From Ctenosaura bakeri (taxonomy: Eukaryota > Chordata > Lepidosauria > Squamata > Iguanidae), in contig CAOLHI010001038.1 of NCBI GenBank assembly GCA_948474755.1, forward strand, positions 1 to 64,000: a DNA stretch of 64,000 nucleotides, read 5' to 3'. Positions 26,101 to 32,915 of this stretch are shown one piece after another (position 1 is the first letter of the stretch; every line of letters starts with the position of its first letter). The notes beneath the pieces are model-generated. The model did no database searches. It was not told where the DNA came from and was given only the letters and a program-made list of their open reading frames with translations. A program made the position numbers and the translations under genes.

Positions 26101-26293
26101 AGCGTCCCCCATCGCAACCTTCCCGAGCCCGAGGGCTGCTCGTCTCCCCCGCCACCCTCCGTTCGGACTGCATGCGGGCGCGGCGCCGGCGGGGTACTTG
26201 CCTTGTTCCGCTCGGGCGAGGCCAGGGGCCCGGCCCGGGGGCGCCCTCCTCGCCGGGCCCGCGGGGCCAGTGGGCTTTCTGCTGGGGCGTCAT
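248..26293 (-). CDS. ARHGAP20L: ARHGAP20-like Rho GTPase-activating protein, 5' six coding exons (3' part beyond window)
   Basis: Six exons on the minus strand join in phase: 26293-26198, 7880-7798, 4413-4237, 2644-2495, 1422-1381 and 332-248. They give 211 residues and then run off the left edge. The product resembles the ARHGAP20 N-terminus: a basic KMKP...RRRS segment (about residues 33-42), a PH domain starting near LLDERVQLTLGLQ with the hallmark ERHLFLFSDMLIVAKSK, then FVIGWPTTNYVVTY, SSPEVKEKWLS, and PKALPVQIF, which opens the Ras-association region. The RhoGAP domain itself is not in the window. In the family (RA-RhoGAP), Rap1 binding to the RA domain stimulates GAP activity on RhoA; activity here is inferred. 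Position next to mir-223 and VSIG4 suggests the MSN/HEPH-side duplicate of ARHGAP20 rather than ARHGAP20 itself; that assignment is inference. A CpG island covers the first exon. Confidence 0.88.
449..634 (+). repeat. Sauria-type SINE (tRNA-headed)
   Basis: tRNA-like head with a B-box-like GGTTCAAATC, followed by the GCCATGGAAA, CTCTCAGCCTCAG and CTTGCCAAGAAAAC landmarks shared by the other copies. The 3' tail is truncated. Confidence 0.75.
633..832 (+). repeat. Sauria-type SINE, second tandem copy
   Basis: Directly follows the previous SINE in the same orientation. It has B-box-like GTTTGAATCCC, CTCTCTCAGCCTCAG, and ends AAACAACAAC. Confidence 0.75.
1008..1186. repeat. M1 MITE, near-palindromic
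   Basis: Starts GGCCATTTCCGCAC and ends GTGCGGAAACGCC. The two arms are almost complete inverted copies (about 179 bp). Flanking CCC on both sides may be the 3-bp target duplication. Confidence 0.85.
1381..1422 (-). CDS. ARHGAP20L: ARHGAP20-like coding exon 5 (42-nt exon, end of PH domain)
   Basis: A very short exon bounded by CATTTTTAG and TG|GTAAGA. It reads SSPEVKEKWLSTLL, the C-terminal PH helix; the tryptophan is the near-invariant PH residue. Its phase fits both neighbours exactly, so gene finders that drop short exons would still leave a gap that only this segment fills. Confidence 0.9.
1985..2351 (+). repeat. CR1 LINE 3' end
   Basis: The frame [19 protein letters not shown] and the tail TTGGACTGGATGGCCCTTGT ending ATGATTCTAG are typical of CR1 3' ends. 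Degenerate, and lies in intron 4. Confidence 0.85.
2495..2644 (-). CDS. ARHGAP20L: ARHGAP20-like coding exon 4 (second half of PH domain)
   Basis: 150 nt with acceptor GACTTCCAG and donor CAG|GTAAGG. It encodes LKLKKQVHLGEVWTSSCLGE and SFVIGWPTTNYVVTY, matching the ARHGAP20 PH segment with its TASC and FVLGWPTVNF signatures. Confidence 0.93.
3312..4080 (-). repeat. Four adjacent Sauria-type SINEs, all minus orientation
   Basis: Successive copies at about 3312-3510, 3511-3675, 3676-3870 and 3885-4080. Each shows reversed landmarks (GGGTTTTCTTGGCCAGA, CTGAGAGAGTGTG, ATTCAAACCC, CACTATACCACACTGGC). The block lies in intron 3, about 160 bp from the PH exon. Confidence 0.8.
4237..4413 (-). CDS. 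ARHGAP20L: ARHGAP20-like coding exon 3 (first half of PH domain)
   Basis: The acceptor is TTTTCCAG at 4414-4419, with an alternative NAGNAG choice 3 bp later (exon from 4410) that would drop one serine. The donor is CCAA|GTAAGT. The exon encodes LLDERVQLTLGLQTQERHLF and LFSDMLIVAKSK, the beta strands typical of PH domains in this RhoGAP family. Lengths fit phase 2 in and phase 2 out. Confidence 0.93.
5012..5365 (-). repeat. R1 dispersed repeat (unclassified, about 350-400 bp)
   Basis: One of about a dozen copies in the window with shared blocks: CACAGATGAAAAC, CTTTTGCCTGAGCC-like, TGCAGCAATGGAAGTAAG-like and GGGACATTTTAAAAGC-like, here in reverse. No coding capacity or recognised head. Confidence 0.75.
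5384..5414 (+). repeat. TG microsatellite
   Basis: About 15 uninterrupted TG units. Confidence 0.95.
6190..6520 (+). repeat. R1 dispersed repeat
   Basis: Forward copy from GGGACACGTGTGGCC through GCTGCAGCAGTTTC to CAAACTGGGACAGTTG. Confidence 0.75.
6560..6745. repeat. M1-related MITE, degenerate
   Basis: Contains ATGGAATCCTGGGATT and CCATGGCAGTTAAACTG separated by the TTAGAATTCTC and AGTGCCTCC spacer blocks seen in other M1 copies. Confidence 0.65.
7798..7880 (-). CDS. ARHGAP20L: ARHGAP20-like coding exon 2
   Basis: 83 nt between a CACAG acceptor and a CAG|GTAAGC donor. It reads KMKPIIQRRRSTSAAISRAL and ends in phase 2. The basic, serine-rich segment aligns with the KMKTLAERRRS stretch of ARHGAP20 just before its PH domain. 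Confidence 0.88.
8125..8205 (-). repeat. SINE tail fragment
   Basis: Reversed Bov-B-like tail: CACCTTCAAGTCACCTGTTG, then GGGTTTTCTTAGGCAAGGAA. Confidence 0.6.
8495..8705 (+). repeat. R2 dispersed repeat fragment
   Basis: Shares AAGGTTTCTGTCTTATTTCC, TTTGAATGACAAG and the CATCCCCAGGGACCAT block with copies at about 22000 and 47400. Class unknown. Confidence 0.55.
8780..9170 (+). repeat. L1 LINE ORF2 3' remnant
   Basis: Degraded frames read like the extreme C-terminus of L1 ORF2: AARLLHA followed by DPAEMDKLSGL. It parallels the better copy at 16230-16490. Confidence 0.5.
10065..10160 (+). repeat. Sauria-type SINE head fragment
   Basis: Includes GAGTGCTGGACTAAGACTC, the B-box-like GGTTTGAATTCCC, and CTTGGCCATGGAAACCCA; no tail. 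Confidence 0.7.
10160..10216 (+). repeat. CR1 LINE 3' tail
   Basis: TGGACTGGATGGCCCTTGGG and ATTCTATGATTCT, the octamer-repeat end of CR1. Confidence 0.75.
11090..11132 (+). repeat. TA then CA compound microsatellite
   Basis: About nine TA units followed directly by about eleven CA units. Confidence 0.95.
11426..11525 (-). repeat. 5S-SINE-type tail fragment
   Basis: Reversed tail GTGCCTTCAGTTTTCCTGCC, GGCTTTCTTAGGCAAGGAA, GGTGGTTTGGCCAG; the 5S head is missing. Confidence 0.6.
12930..13030. repeat. Degenerate tandem repeat of a TTTAACTTAA unit
   Basis: TTTAA(C/T)TTAACT-like units recur seven or eight times in direct and inverted order across about 100 bp. Confidence 0.65.
13766..13858. repeat. 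GC-rich degenerate tandem repeat (GCCACGCCCC unit)
   Basis: Units such as GGCCATGCCCCCACACACTG and GGCCACGCCCCCAAGCACAG repeat with a period near 20 bp, about four to five times. Confidence 0.75.
13905..14280 (-). repeat. R1 dispersed repeat
   Basis: Reverse copy, from AACTGTCCAAATCTGGCACG to CATCTGTGAAATGTTGGAGG. Confidence 0.75.
14945..15112. repeat. M1-related MITE, degenerate
   Basis: GATTCCACTTAAACAGCCAT and GGATTCCATAGGATGCC arms around GAATTCTCGGCCAGAGAGCT. Confidence 0.65.
16200..16490 (+). repeat. L1 LINE ORF2 C-terminal remnant
   Basis: A continuous frame reads AARLLYTKRWKTSTL, EEWLLKLTDLTEMDKWMSFI and FLEDWISLIDFLQKE, the usual end of vertebrate L1 ORF2. Dead fragment on the strand opposite to the host gene. 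Confidence 0.75.
16600..17030 (-). repeat. CR1/L2-clade LINE reverse transcriptase remnant
   Basis: A minus-strand frame contains VRTHLDYCNGLYVGQPWKLQ, TGYREH, LQQTHWLLISF and YCNGLYVG, the conserved end of CR1/L2-type reverse transcriptases. Degenerate. Confidence 0.8.
17040..17612 (-). repeat. R1 dispersed repeat split by a 5S-headed SINE
   Basis: R1 blocks at 17040-17300 and 17535-17612 are in reverse orientation and would be contiguous in an unbroken copy. The SINE at 17305-17530 lies between them. Confidence 0.7.
17305..17530 (-). repeat. 5S-rRNA-derived SINE
   Basis: Reverse orientation. The head shows CCTCCCATCCAAGTACTAAC followed by CAGAGCTGACCCTACTTTGC, the complement of the internal control region of 5S rRNA. 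The tail GGGTTTTCTTAGGTGAGGAA with GTGCCTTTAAG resembles the Bov-B-like tail of the Sauria SINEs. Confidence 0.85.
18007..18211. repeat. M1 MITE
   Basis: Starts GGGCCTTTCCGCACTA and ends TAGTGTGGAAAGGCT. The outer arms TATAGTGCTATTATTCCACT and its complement are clear. Confidence 0.85.
19560..19765 (+). repeat. CR1 LINE 3' end
   Basis: Includes GAACGGACTGCCTTGGGA, CTTTGTGGTCCCTTCCAACT and ends TTCTACAATTCTAT. Confidence 0.8.
20890..21245. repeat. CR1/L2-like LINE fragment
   Basis: Contains GGCCCCACATAGAACGCATT followed by ACAGTAGTCCAATCTTGATG. The same blocks occur at 16940-16990 beside the reverse transcriptase remnant. Upstream GGAAGATCTCCATGAATGGA is also a common LINE segment. Confidence 0.5.
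21618..22215 (+). repeat. R2 dispersed repeat (about 600 bp)
   Basis: Starts GTTGCCAGATCCCAGGGCC, includes GGGTGCAAATTCCAAGTTTT, AATCAGCTCCAGGTGAAA and a GT-rich tract (22062-22086), ends GGGATGATCCCAAACTAG. Shared block by block with 47010-47582. Not classified. Confidence 0.6.
23790..23852 (-). repeat. CR1 LINE 3' end fragment
   Basis: CACAGAGTGGGAAAGGACCC and GTGGTCCAACCCC, the complement of the usual CR1 end. Confidence 0.55.
23925..24060. repeat. R3 dispersed repeat (CTCCCAGC element)
   Basis: GTTGAACTGCAGCTCCCAGC and GGAACTGCAGTCCAACAACC face each other. Related copies occur at 25298, 44700, 48113, 54915, 57290, 58440 and 61490. Confidence 0.5.
24428..24466 (+). repeat. GA-rich low-complexity tract
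   Basis: GAGA-rich run with short interruptions. Confidence 0.85.
24850..25075 (-). repeat. 5S-rRNA-derived SINE
   Basis: Reverse copy with GTCTCCCATCCAAATACTAA, CAGGGCTGACCCTGCTTTG, and tail GGGTTTTCTTAGGCAAGGAA. Confidence 0.85.
25078..25245 (-). repeat. 5S-rRNA-derived SINE, second tandem copy
   Basis: Same orientation, immediately after the previous one. It is shorter in the head (CTCATCCAAGGACTAACC, TGCTGACCATGCTTAGCATC) with the same tail GGGTTTTCTTAGGCAAGGAA. Confidence 0.8.
25298..25410. repeat. R3 dispersed repeat
   Basis: TGTTGGACTGCAACTCCCAG with an opposing GCAGTCCAAGAG; adjoins the CpG island. Confidence 0.5.
26198..26293 (-). CDS. ARHGAP20L: ARHGAP20-like coding exon 1 (start exon)
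   Basis: The favoured start reads MTPQQKAHW and has A at -3. The family member I recall from human ARHGAP20 has MSPQQ near its start, which is why I chose this ATG. It gives 32 residues ending RQ and joins exon 2 in phase 0 using the weak donor CAA|GTACCC. Four bases upstream in the transcript (boundary at 26202) there is a perfect GC-type donor, AAG|GCAAGT. It joins exon 2 in a different frame that reads SPERNK-KMKP but has no methionine until 26960. The frame is therefore not settled. Confidence 0.65.
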
Positions 26294-26609
26294 CCTCCTC
26301 CGCCGCCTCCGGAGCCGCTCCGTCCGCCTGGCCGTCGGGGCTCCCGGCCGGCCGGCGCCTCGCCTCCGCTCCTCCGCCTCCTCCCGCTCCTCCTCCCCCC
26401 CAGCATCGGGGAAGGCGAGCCCGGGAGGCTCCGCGGGGCGAGCAGCCCGTTCCCCGCCCGACGCCCAGCTCCCCCGGCCGCCTCTTCGGACGTGGCGGGC
26501 CCGGCGCGGCGGAGGGACTGGGCGCTGGGCCGGGGGCGCCGGTCCGCCTCTCCCGCTCCGCCTCCTCCTCCGGGAAAGGGGAAGGGACGCGGGAGGCGGC
26601 GCGCCGGGA

Positions 26610-26639
26610 GGAGGCGGCGGCGGCGGCGGCGGCGGCGGC
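26610..26639 (-). repeat. CCG trinucleotide run
   Basis: About eight to ten GCG units on the plus strand, upstream of the ARHGAP20-like start codon. Confidence 0.9.
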
Positions 26640-27514
26640 TCTGGGCGGGAGAGGGGCGCCCGCCGCCGGGCTCCTCCGCCCGCCCGCCCGCCCGCTCGCT
26701 CTCGCCTGGGAAACCGGCCCGCGGGGAGCTCTCGGTGGCCCCCGAGCCCGGCTGGAGGGAGCCAAGGTTGCCTCTGCCCTACAGAAGGAAGGAAGGCAGG
26801 CAGGCGGGAAAGAGGGGTCTCTGCCCAAACCCCCTCCATGTCCCGGCTGCACGGGCGGGGGCGGACTGGAGGATCTTTTGGGGTCCCCCTCTAACAAGAC
26901 GAGAAGCCGGAGAGAGAGCGCAGATCGTCCTACCAAAGACAGAACTGCCTCAAAGGGCATGGAATAGCTTTTGTTTATCCCACAACGGGGTTTTCGGCTT
27001 GTGCGTAAAGACGCCTGGGACTGGATGGGAAAAGGCTGAAGCTCCGTGGGTGGGGGGATATTTCCTGGAGAGAAGGGTCCTCTAAAGAGAAAGGAGGCAG
27101 CCACTGGCACACAAAGGGCAAAGCCAGGAGGGGACGGAAGAGCTGGGTAGGTGATGGTTTATGAGAGGGGAAGCACATCTGGCCAGGGTGGGGGGGGCCC
27201 TGCCCACCTGCAGCTGAATCTGCCGCCCAGGTACTGCCGGCTGAAGCCCCCTGACCACCCGCCTCCTTCAGAGGGGAGGGCCAAAAAAGAGGACCGCTCT
27301 TTATAAAAGAGGATACCTGGCCGCCCAAAGCAAGGAAGCCAGGGCTGGGAGGAAGCCCAGAGGGAAGGGTTTTCAAAGGCTTACTCTGCAACACCAGGGA
27401 ACTGCAGAAAAATCTGGTGGAGCCTAGAACTCTAGTTTGGCTGCAATGCCTTCATTTTGTGCCCCCCTCACTGTAACCACACCCTTCCAGGTGACCTTCC
27501 TCTCCCTGCAATCC

Positions 27515-27570
27515 TAGAGAATCGTAGAGTTGGGGGAGACCACGGGGGCCATCCAGTCCAACCGAAAAGC
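27515..27570 (-). repeat. CR1 LINE 3' end fragment
   Basis: AGAATCGTAGAGTTGGGGGA and GGGGCCATCCAGTCCAACC. Confidence 0.75.
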
Positions 27571-28271
27571 TTTCGTAAAACTCTACAGGATGCTCCTGAT
27601 CCTCAGAGGTCCTAGAAGTTTTGAGAAGGCCATCAGTGTCTTCTGCTACCCCACCTCACCCCAATTGCCACCAAAGCCCCTTCTCCCCATCCAGGGCCTT
27701 CATTGCTGCAGATTTTGGCACTAGGATAGCAACCTGGGCTTCATTAGAAGACCCAAATCGTCTCCAGCAAATGCAGCCAAGCAATCCCTTGACTGTGTTC
27801 TTTCCAGATAAACTCAAGATGTGAAAGCCAGTGTATGTGTTTGGAAGGAGAATGAAAAAGCTGCACCCTTGATAAAACTATTTCTGCATGCTTTCTGCAG
27901 GGGGAAGGAACTCTGGGGAGCAGAAAACCTTGTTTGTGGATTGTCTGTGTTGTCCAAACTCCCTCCCCCTCCCGCCCAAATTGGCCTCCTCAGCACATGG
28001 TTTCCTTGCCTTTGGAAATCGTCTCTCCGATGGATCGCAGCCATTGGCCAACCCAAAATATGAAGCTTTAATGTTAAGAGGGTTTGAGACTCTCCAGATA
28101 TTCCTGGACTGCAGCTTCCATCTTTCCCTGATGACATTGTCAATGGTTTGGATGATTGGAGTTACAGTCCAAGAAAAATCAGAAAGGACACACTCTATGG
28201 GAGGAACCAGCACTTTGGGTTTGGCTTTGGGTTTATTTTTTCTCTTCATCATGGTCCCTTTCACATTCCAC

Positions 28272-28452
28272 AATTCTAGCACTACGATTCCTCTTGAACT
28301 ACCATGGCTCCATTTTATGGAATCCTAAGATTTGCAGTTTATGCAGGGAGAAGGAGACCTCTCAGCTCTGGTGCCTCACTGTCAGATTCCATAGGATGGA
28401 ACCATGGCACTTAAAGGGGGAATCATCCTGCTATAATTGCATACTGCGAAGG
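28272..28452. repeat. M1-related MITE
   Basis: TAGCACTACGATTCCTCTTG, TTTATGGAATCCTAAGATTT and the opposing CATAGGATGGAACCATGGCA with GAATCATCCTGCTATAATTG. Confidence 0.75.
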
Positions 28453-29423
28453 CTGCTGCAGAAGATTCGGTCACGGGTGAAACAATCTCTCTTCTGAGTT
28501 TAGCAGGTGGAAATCCACTCTTGAGCCAAGACAAAGGCCACTTGAGAAAGCATCTCCCTGAGTAAACATATCACCAGGGAGAGGAGGTGGGAAGCCATAT
28601 AACATTTCCTCAATGGCTGGAAGAATTATTTGATGGGCAAGGGGGAGAGCCAAGGGGGCAGATGGTTTGGAGCAAGTTAAATTGAAGCAGCTTTGCTTAT
28701 TAACAGTTTTAGGAATACAGCTGCCCAACAACTACGGGTAAACCTACACACACAGATGCACGGATGGTGTGGAAGATTCTGCACTGAAAAATATAGCAAC
28801 AGCAAATATTCAAACCCACATCTTTGCCACCATGGCAAAACTGCTCCTTCTTCTGCCAGGTGTGCAGATTTGGGAAAGTTCTTCATATCCAAACTTCTCT
28901 CTGGTTGTGTTTCTACAGGGGTCTGAATGCACTGCGAAGTCTTCTTTCTTCTGTTTGCTCATTTCCGCATGCTTTGCTCAACACTGCAAAGGCATTGCCA
29001 GAGCAAATGTGATAGTCCTAAATCCAGTGGGTCTGTACCTACCTAGAGTAGACCCATCAAATCAGAGAGCCAGTGAATCAAATCAATGGGTAAATCAGCA
29101 ATTGATTTAGTGAGTCTGCTCCATTTGGAACTAGCAGTTGGATCTGACATGACTGGCGTTTCAATTTTCTTTTTAAAAAAAAAATGATTTTTTTTTTTTA
29201 CAGTAAGAGACACTCTTGCAACATAAGAGGGATTTTATGGAAATAAGGAATATTTGGGAAATGCCTGGAAAGGTGCCATAATGCTTCCTGAGTCTTTCCA
29301 AAATACATACAGAATGACTTTCAGTCCCACCTAATTTTGCTGCTGCTGTTTCATCACTACCCACAGTAGCAACAAAAATTCCCAAAATATTTTGTGGTGT
29401 GTGTATTTCACTGATGGTCACAT

Positions 29424-29444
29424 CTCTCTCTCTCTCTCTCTCTT
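29424..29444 (+). repeat. TC microsatellite
   Basis: About ten TC units. Confidence 0.9.
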
Positions 29445-31547
29445 CATCCAGCCGGGAAAGCTCTTCCACGTTTCTCGACCAGCTTCAGATGTTTCCCAAG
29501 GACTGGCCATTTATGGGGAAAGTATGTGCTTTCCAAGGAACTTTTGGCGACAGCAAAAGCAGGCCCAGCCCTGGACGCTCTCCTTAGCCGTTCTCCCGCT
29601 GAGCCTACTAGGCACATGATTTAAGATGGAGAATATCCTTCCCTGCTATTCTGATGGTGGCACCCCAAGTGCGTGCAACTGGGAAGGTTGCTTCGGAGGA
29701 CGACACGCCTGATTTATGGCCTTTGCTGCATGCCCCGCTGAAAATGTGAAGCAGGAAGGCTGTGGCATAAACTCCCTTCCTGGAAGGAGTCCCACAAGAA
29801 GGGCAACTTGCAGGAGGCCAGCCCGAGGCTTGCTAAGGGTGGATCCCAGATTCCAAAATGCCCCTTCAGGAATGCTTCCCCCGTCTGAGAATCAAAGGGC
29901 TTGCAGAAACTCAACCTCATCAGCTTCACGCTTTTCATTCAGATCTCTTGGCAAAAAAAAAAAAAAAGCACAGGATTCCTGTGAAAATGAGACACACAGT
30001 TTGCTCTTTGGAGAGGTAAAAAGTTACTTTTTGGAAGTAATTGGTTACTGTTACACTCATGACAGTGCTTGAAAAACAATCCATCATCATTTCATTGTTT
30101 GGAGATGCAGAGCTTGGAATGTTACTTTTAAATGCAATTGGTTCTTTTTATTTATTTATTTATTGACAATCTTGGAAAGTAAGCCGCTGTCTTTGGGTTG
30201 TCTGGAGACGCAGAGCTTGGACAGTTACTCTTTACAAGTAACTGGTTTCTGTTATTTGTAATACTGTTTGCAAGGCAGTCCATTATTATGGACTTTATTA
30301 TGGACAGCCTGCACTTTGCACCCTAGTTTAGAGGATTTTCACTGAAGACAGTTTTACTTGATGTTCTCATCCAAATGACTATGAAGCGAAGACACCTTAA
30401 TGTGGGTGTTGCTCTCTCTTTCCCCCTTTCTCTTTTAAGTTGTTCAACCAGCCAGAAGCCAGGCTGTCTAACAATAGCTCCAGTTTATGACTCCACTTGA
30501 AACAGCAGTGCCACTAAATATCCTTCACACTCAAACCACCTTATAAAAATATCCCTAATTCTTTTTCTTACTACCAGGCAAAATCTACTCAGCGGAAGCC
30601 CGTGAGACGTGGCCAAGGTCTACAGCACTGGCCGTCGTATCAGTTCCCATCACAGGCACCACAGAGAATTGTGGACGGAAAGGACATGTTAATAGTCTGT
30701 CTCTCCTAAAATATTTAAAATAGAAAAGAAAAAAAGGAGGAGTGTGTTTTGTTGGTAAATATTTTGGTGCACAGCCACTCAGCCAGGAAAAATTGCTCAA
30801 CGGTCACAAAGCAACCCGCCAGGAAACTTTTCTCACCACCTCCGTTCACCAGCTTTGCTTAACCTGTATCAGTCACTGCCAAATATTATGAGGCCTTTTT
30901 AGAAGGGGGAAAAAAATCAGATTTATTTCCACATAAGCGTATCAGATCCGGTTGGGTCCCCCGGGAGAGCTGATATAGCTCAGAAATTGTCGCTCGTAAC
31001 TATTTTCAGCTTGTTCCATTCCACGTATCATTCTACTTAGAAAAAGGAAGGTAAATTTTGCTTTTTCGGGCCAGCGGCTGTAGTTAGAAAGGGGGACACC
31101 ATTTTCCAATTGTCCTTGAAGCCTCTTGGCCTTCGATGCTTCACCAGAGAGGTCATTTTGCCCCAGAACATGCGCCGAAAGCTCGGATTCAGCCAAAACC
31201 TTGTAGCTACTGGGGAGGGGAATTGGGAGCATTGCCATCCAAAATAAAAATTCAGCCCCTCCAAAATGGAATTTTCCTTCAGTCTCCAAACATCCAGCAT
31301 TACAGAGAGGGAGACCTTGAGAACTGTTCACACTTAAAACTCTTCTACGCGCTGGGTGTGCCTTTCTTTGGTCTTTTGCCTGCACCATTTCACTGTTCCT
31401 AAATGCTCAGTTGACATTTTAAGTTATTGCAGTGCTAGAAAATTGGGGACTGGAGGAATTGTTTTTTTCCAAAGGGCAGTCTTTTTTCTTTTAAATGTAG
31501 TATATACTAATAGATTAATTTTTAGCAGGGAGCACCTAATAGAGCAC

Positions 31548-31665
31548 CTGCTTTAACTGCCATTGTTTCCATTCCACAGAATCCTGGGATTTGTAGTTTC
31601 ACAAGTTGCTTAGAATTCACTGCCAGAGAGCTCCAATGTCACAGTTCAGTGTCACTAAAGAATTC
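31548..31665. repeat. M1-related half element
   Basis: One arm only: TTTAACTGCCATTGTTTCCA, CAGAATCCTGGGATTTGTAG, TAGAATTCACTGCCAGAGAG. Confidence 0.6.
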
Positions 31666-32837
31666 TGAATATTCCCCTCTCCTGCTGTGAAACACCACGA
31701 TGCCCAATTATATATTTGAAGAAATGCATCTCGCCCCCCAGTCTTTGAGGATTTTGGGAGGACCACACCCACAACTTCAGCCCACGAGGCTTATAACTCC
31801 AAAGAAGCACATCCTGTCTACACCCACAAGAAGATGGATTTAACATCTGTCTAGCATTACCAGGGCTTTCGATCGTCTCAAATATGGCATATTTCCTAGG
31901 CTAACACGCCAAGCATCTTCTCCCCAGGTTGTTAAGATTTATTTTAATTTATTTTATTTTAACCCTGCGTCATTCTTAATTCATACCTCAACAGTGCATA
32001 TTCTTCAATGCCACATAGACGACCTCAAACAGACGCTGCATGTCTCAGATCCAGAATAACTAACGTACTCAGGTTCCAAGCAATCTCTAATGCAGTGCAG
32101 ATGTTTTGTAAGGGAGGGTGCACAGTACACAATAATCCAAGCCCCCTTCCATCCCTTCACTCTGCCTTGCATCCAGTCCTAGGACTGGGAGATGACAGGC
32201 TTAAATCTACTTGCTAGTCCCAGTTAGAATAAACCTATTGAATCATAGCACATGCTTTTCGTCACCTACTTACCTTGCATTTAATAGGCTTTGTTTTATG
32301 ACTGGCTGCTGGAAAGTGAACATGGGCCTAATTTGCAAGTCTGATTGCTGAGGCACACATCTCTGAGGAAGCCCCTCTGTGGGAGGGAAAACAATTTAAT
32401 CAGAGGATTGGCACAAGTAAGTTTGACCCCCATCTTTTTAGAAGTAGGAATCTTGAGCCAAGCCATTTGTTCCAGAATTCCTTCTGTTCCAGAACTAAAT
32501 GGAGCTCATAGCCCATGGAAAAAGAGTCCTGTTTCATACAAAGGACTGCCCCACATGGGATGAAGGAAGGAAGGAGTCACAATGCACCTCTTGCCTCCAC
32601 TGAAGTGAATGGGGAAAACTGTTGAAGGGTGGAAGCTGTGGAGCTCCATTTGGGTAGGAAAGTTACACCCATGGGTTGTTGGTCTGAGATTACTATTAAT
32701 TTTTTTTCTAAAAAAAAATTGGCTTCAGCACACTATGGCTGGCATGCTGTAAGTGAGATACAAGTGTAAAAGTCACATTACACAAATTGTTTGCCATAAC
32801 ACAACAGAAATATTCTGCTGACAGCGGGAAAAGTAGA

Positions 32838-32915
32838 GCTGCAGTTGTGGCAACATTGTGCATTGTTGTTGCATATCACACATTGTGGTTGCACATTGCG
32901 CATTCTGTTACATGG
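32838..32915. repeat. Degenerate tandem repeat of TTGCACATTGTG-like units
   Basis: GCAACATTGTGCATTGTTGT, TGCATATCACACATTGTGGT and TTGCACATTGCGCATT follow each other with a period near 20 bp. Confidence 0.65.

Larger units (their letters stand above)
7881..26197 (-). other. Intron 1 of the ARHGAP20-like gene (18.3 kb)
   Basis: Apart from the repeats listed separately, I recognised no exon or RNA gene on either strand. The stretches 9200-10060, 10220-11090, 11530-12930, 15510-16200, 18220-19550 and 22220-23780 look like plain unique or anonymous DNA. Confidence 0.7.
25400..27250 (-). promoter_or_regulatory. CpG island promoter of the ARHGAP20-like gene
   Basis: This stretch is strongly GC- and CpG-rich, unlike the AT-rich flanks, and surrounds coding exon 1. 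It holds a CCG trinucleotide run (26610-26639) that would lie in the 5' UTR or promoter. A transcription start cannot be placed by eye. The long open frames on both strands here are best explained by lack of AT-rich stop codons. Confidence 0.75.

Noticed and set aside
25453..26967. Plus-strand open frame of 504 codons and other long frames on both strands of the CpG island
   Set aside because: High GC removes stop codons in all frames. The predicted peptides are Ala/Gly/Pro/Arg-rich low complexity, and the minus-strand exon 1 with family resemblance lies inside.
25860..27110. 416-codon minus-strand frame as a long N-terminus of the ARHGAP20-like protein
   Set aside because: It joins exon 2 only through the GC donor, has no methionine between 26960 and the junction, and its sequence is low complexity. 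Kept as an alternative, not as the call.
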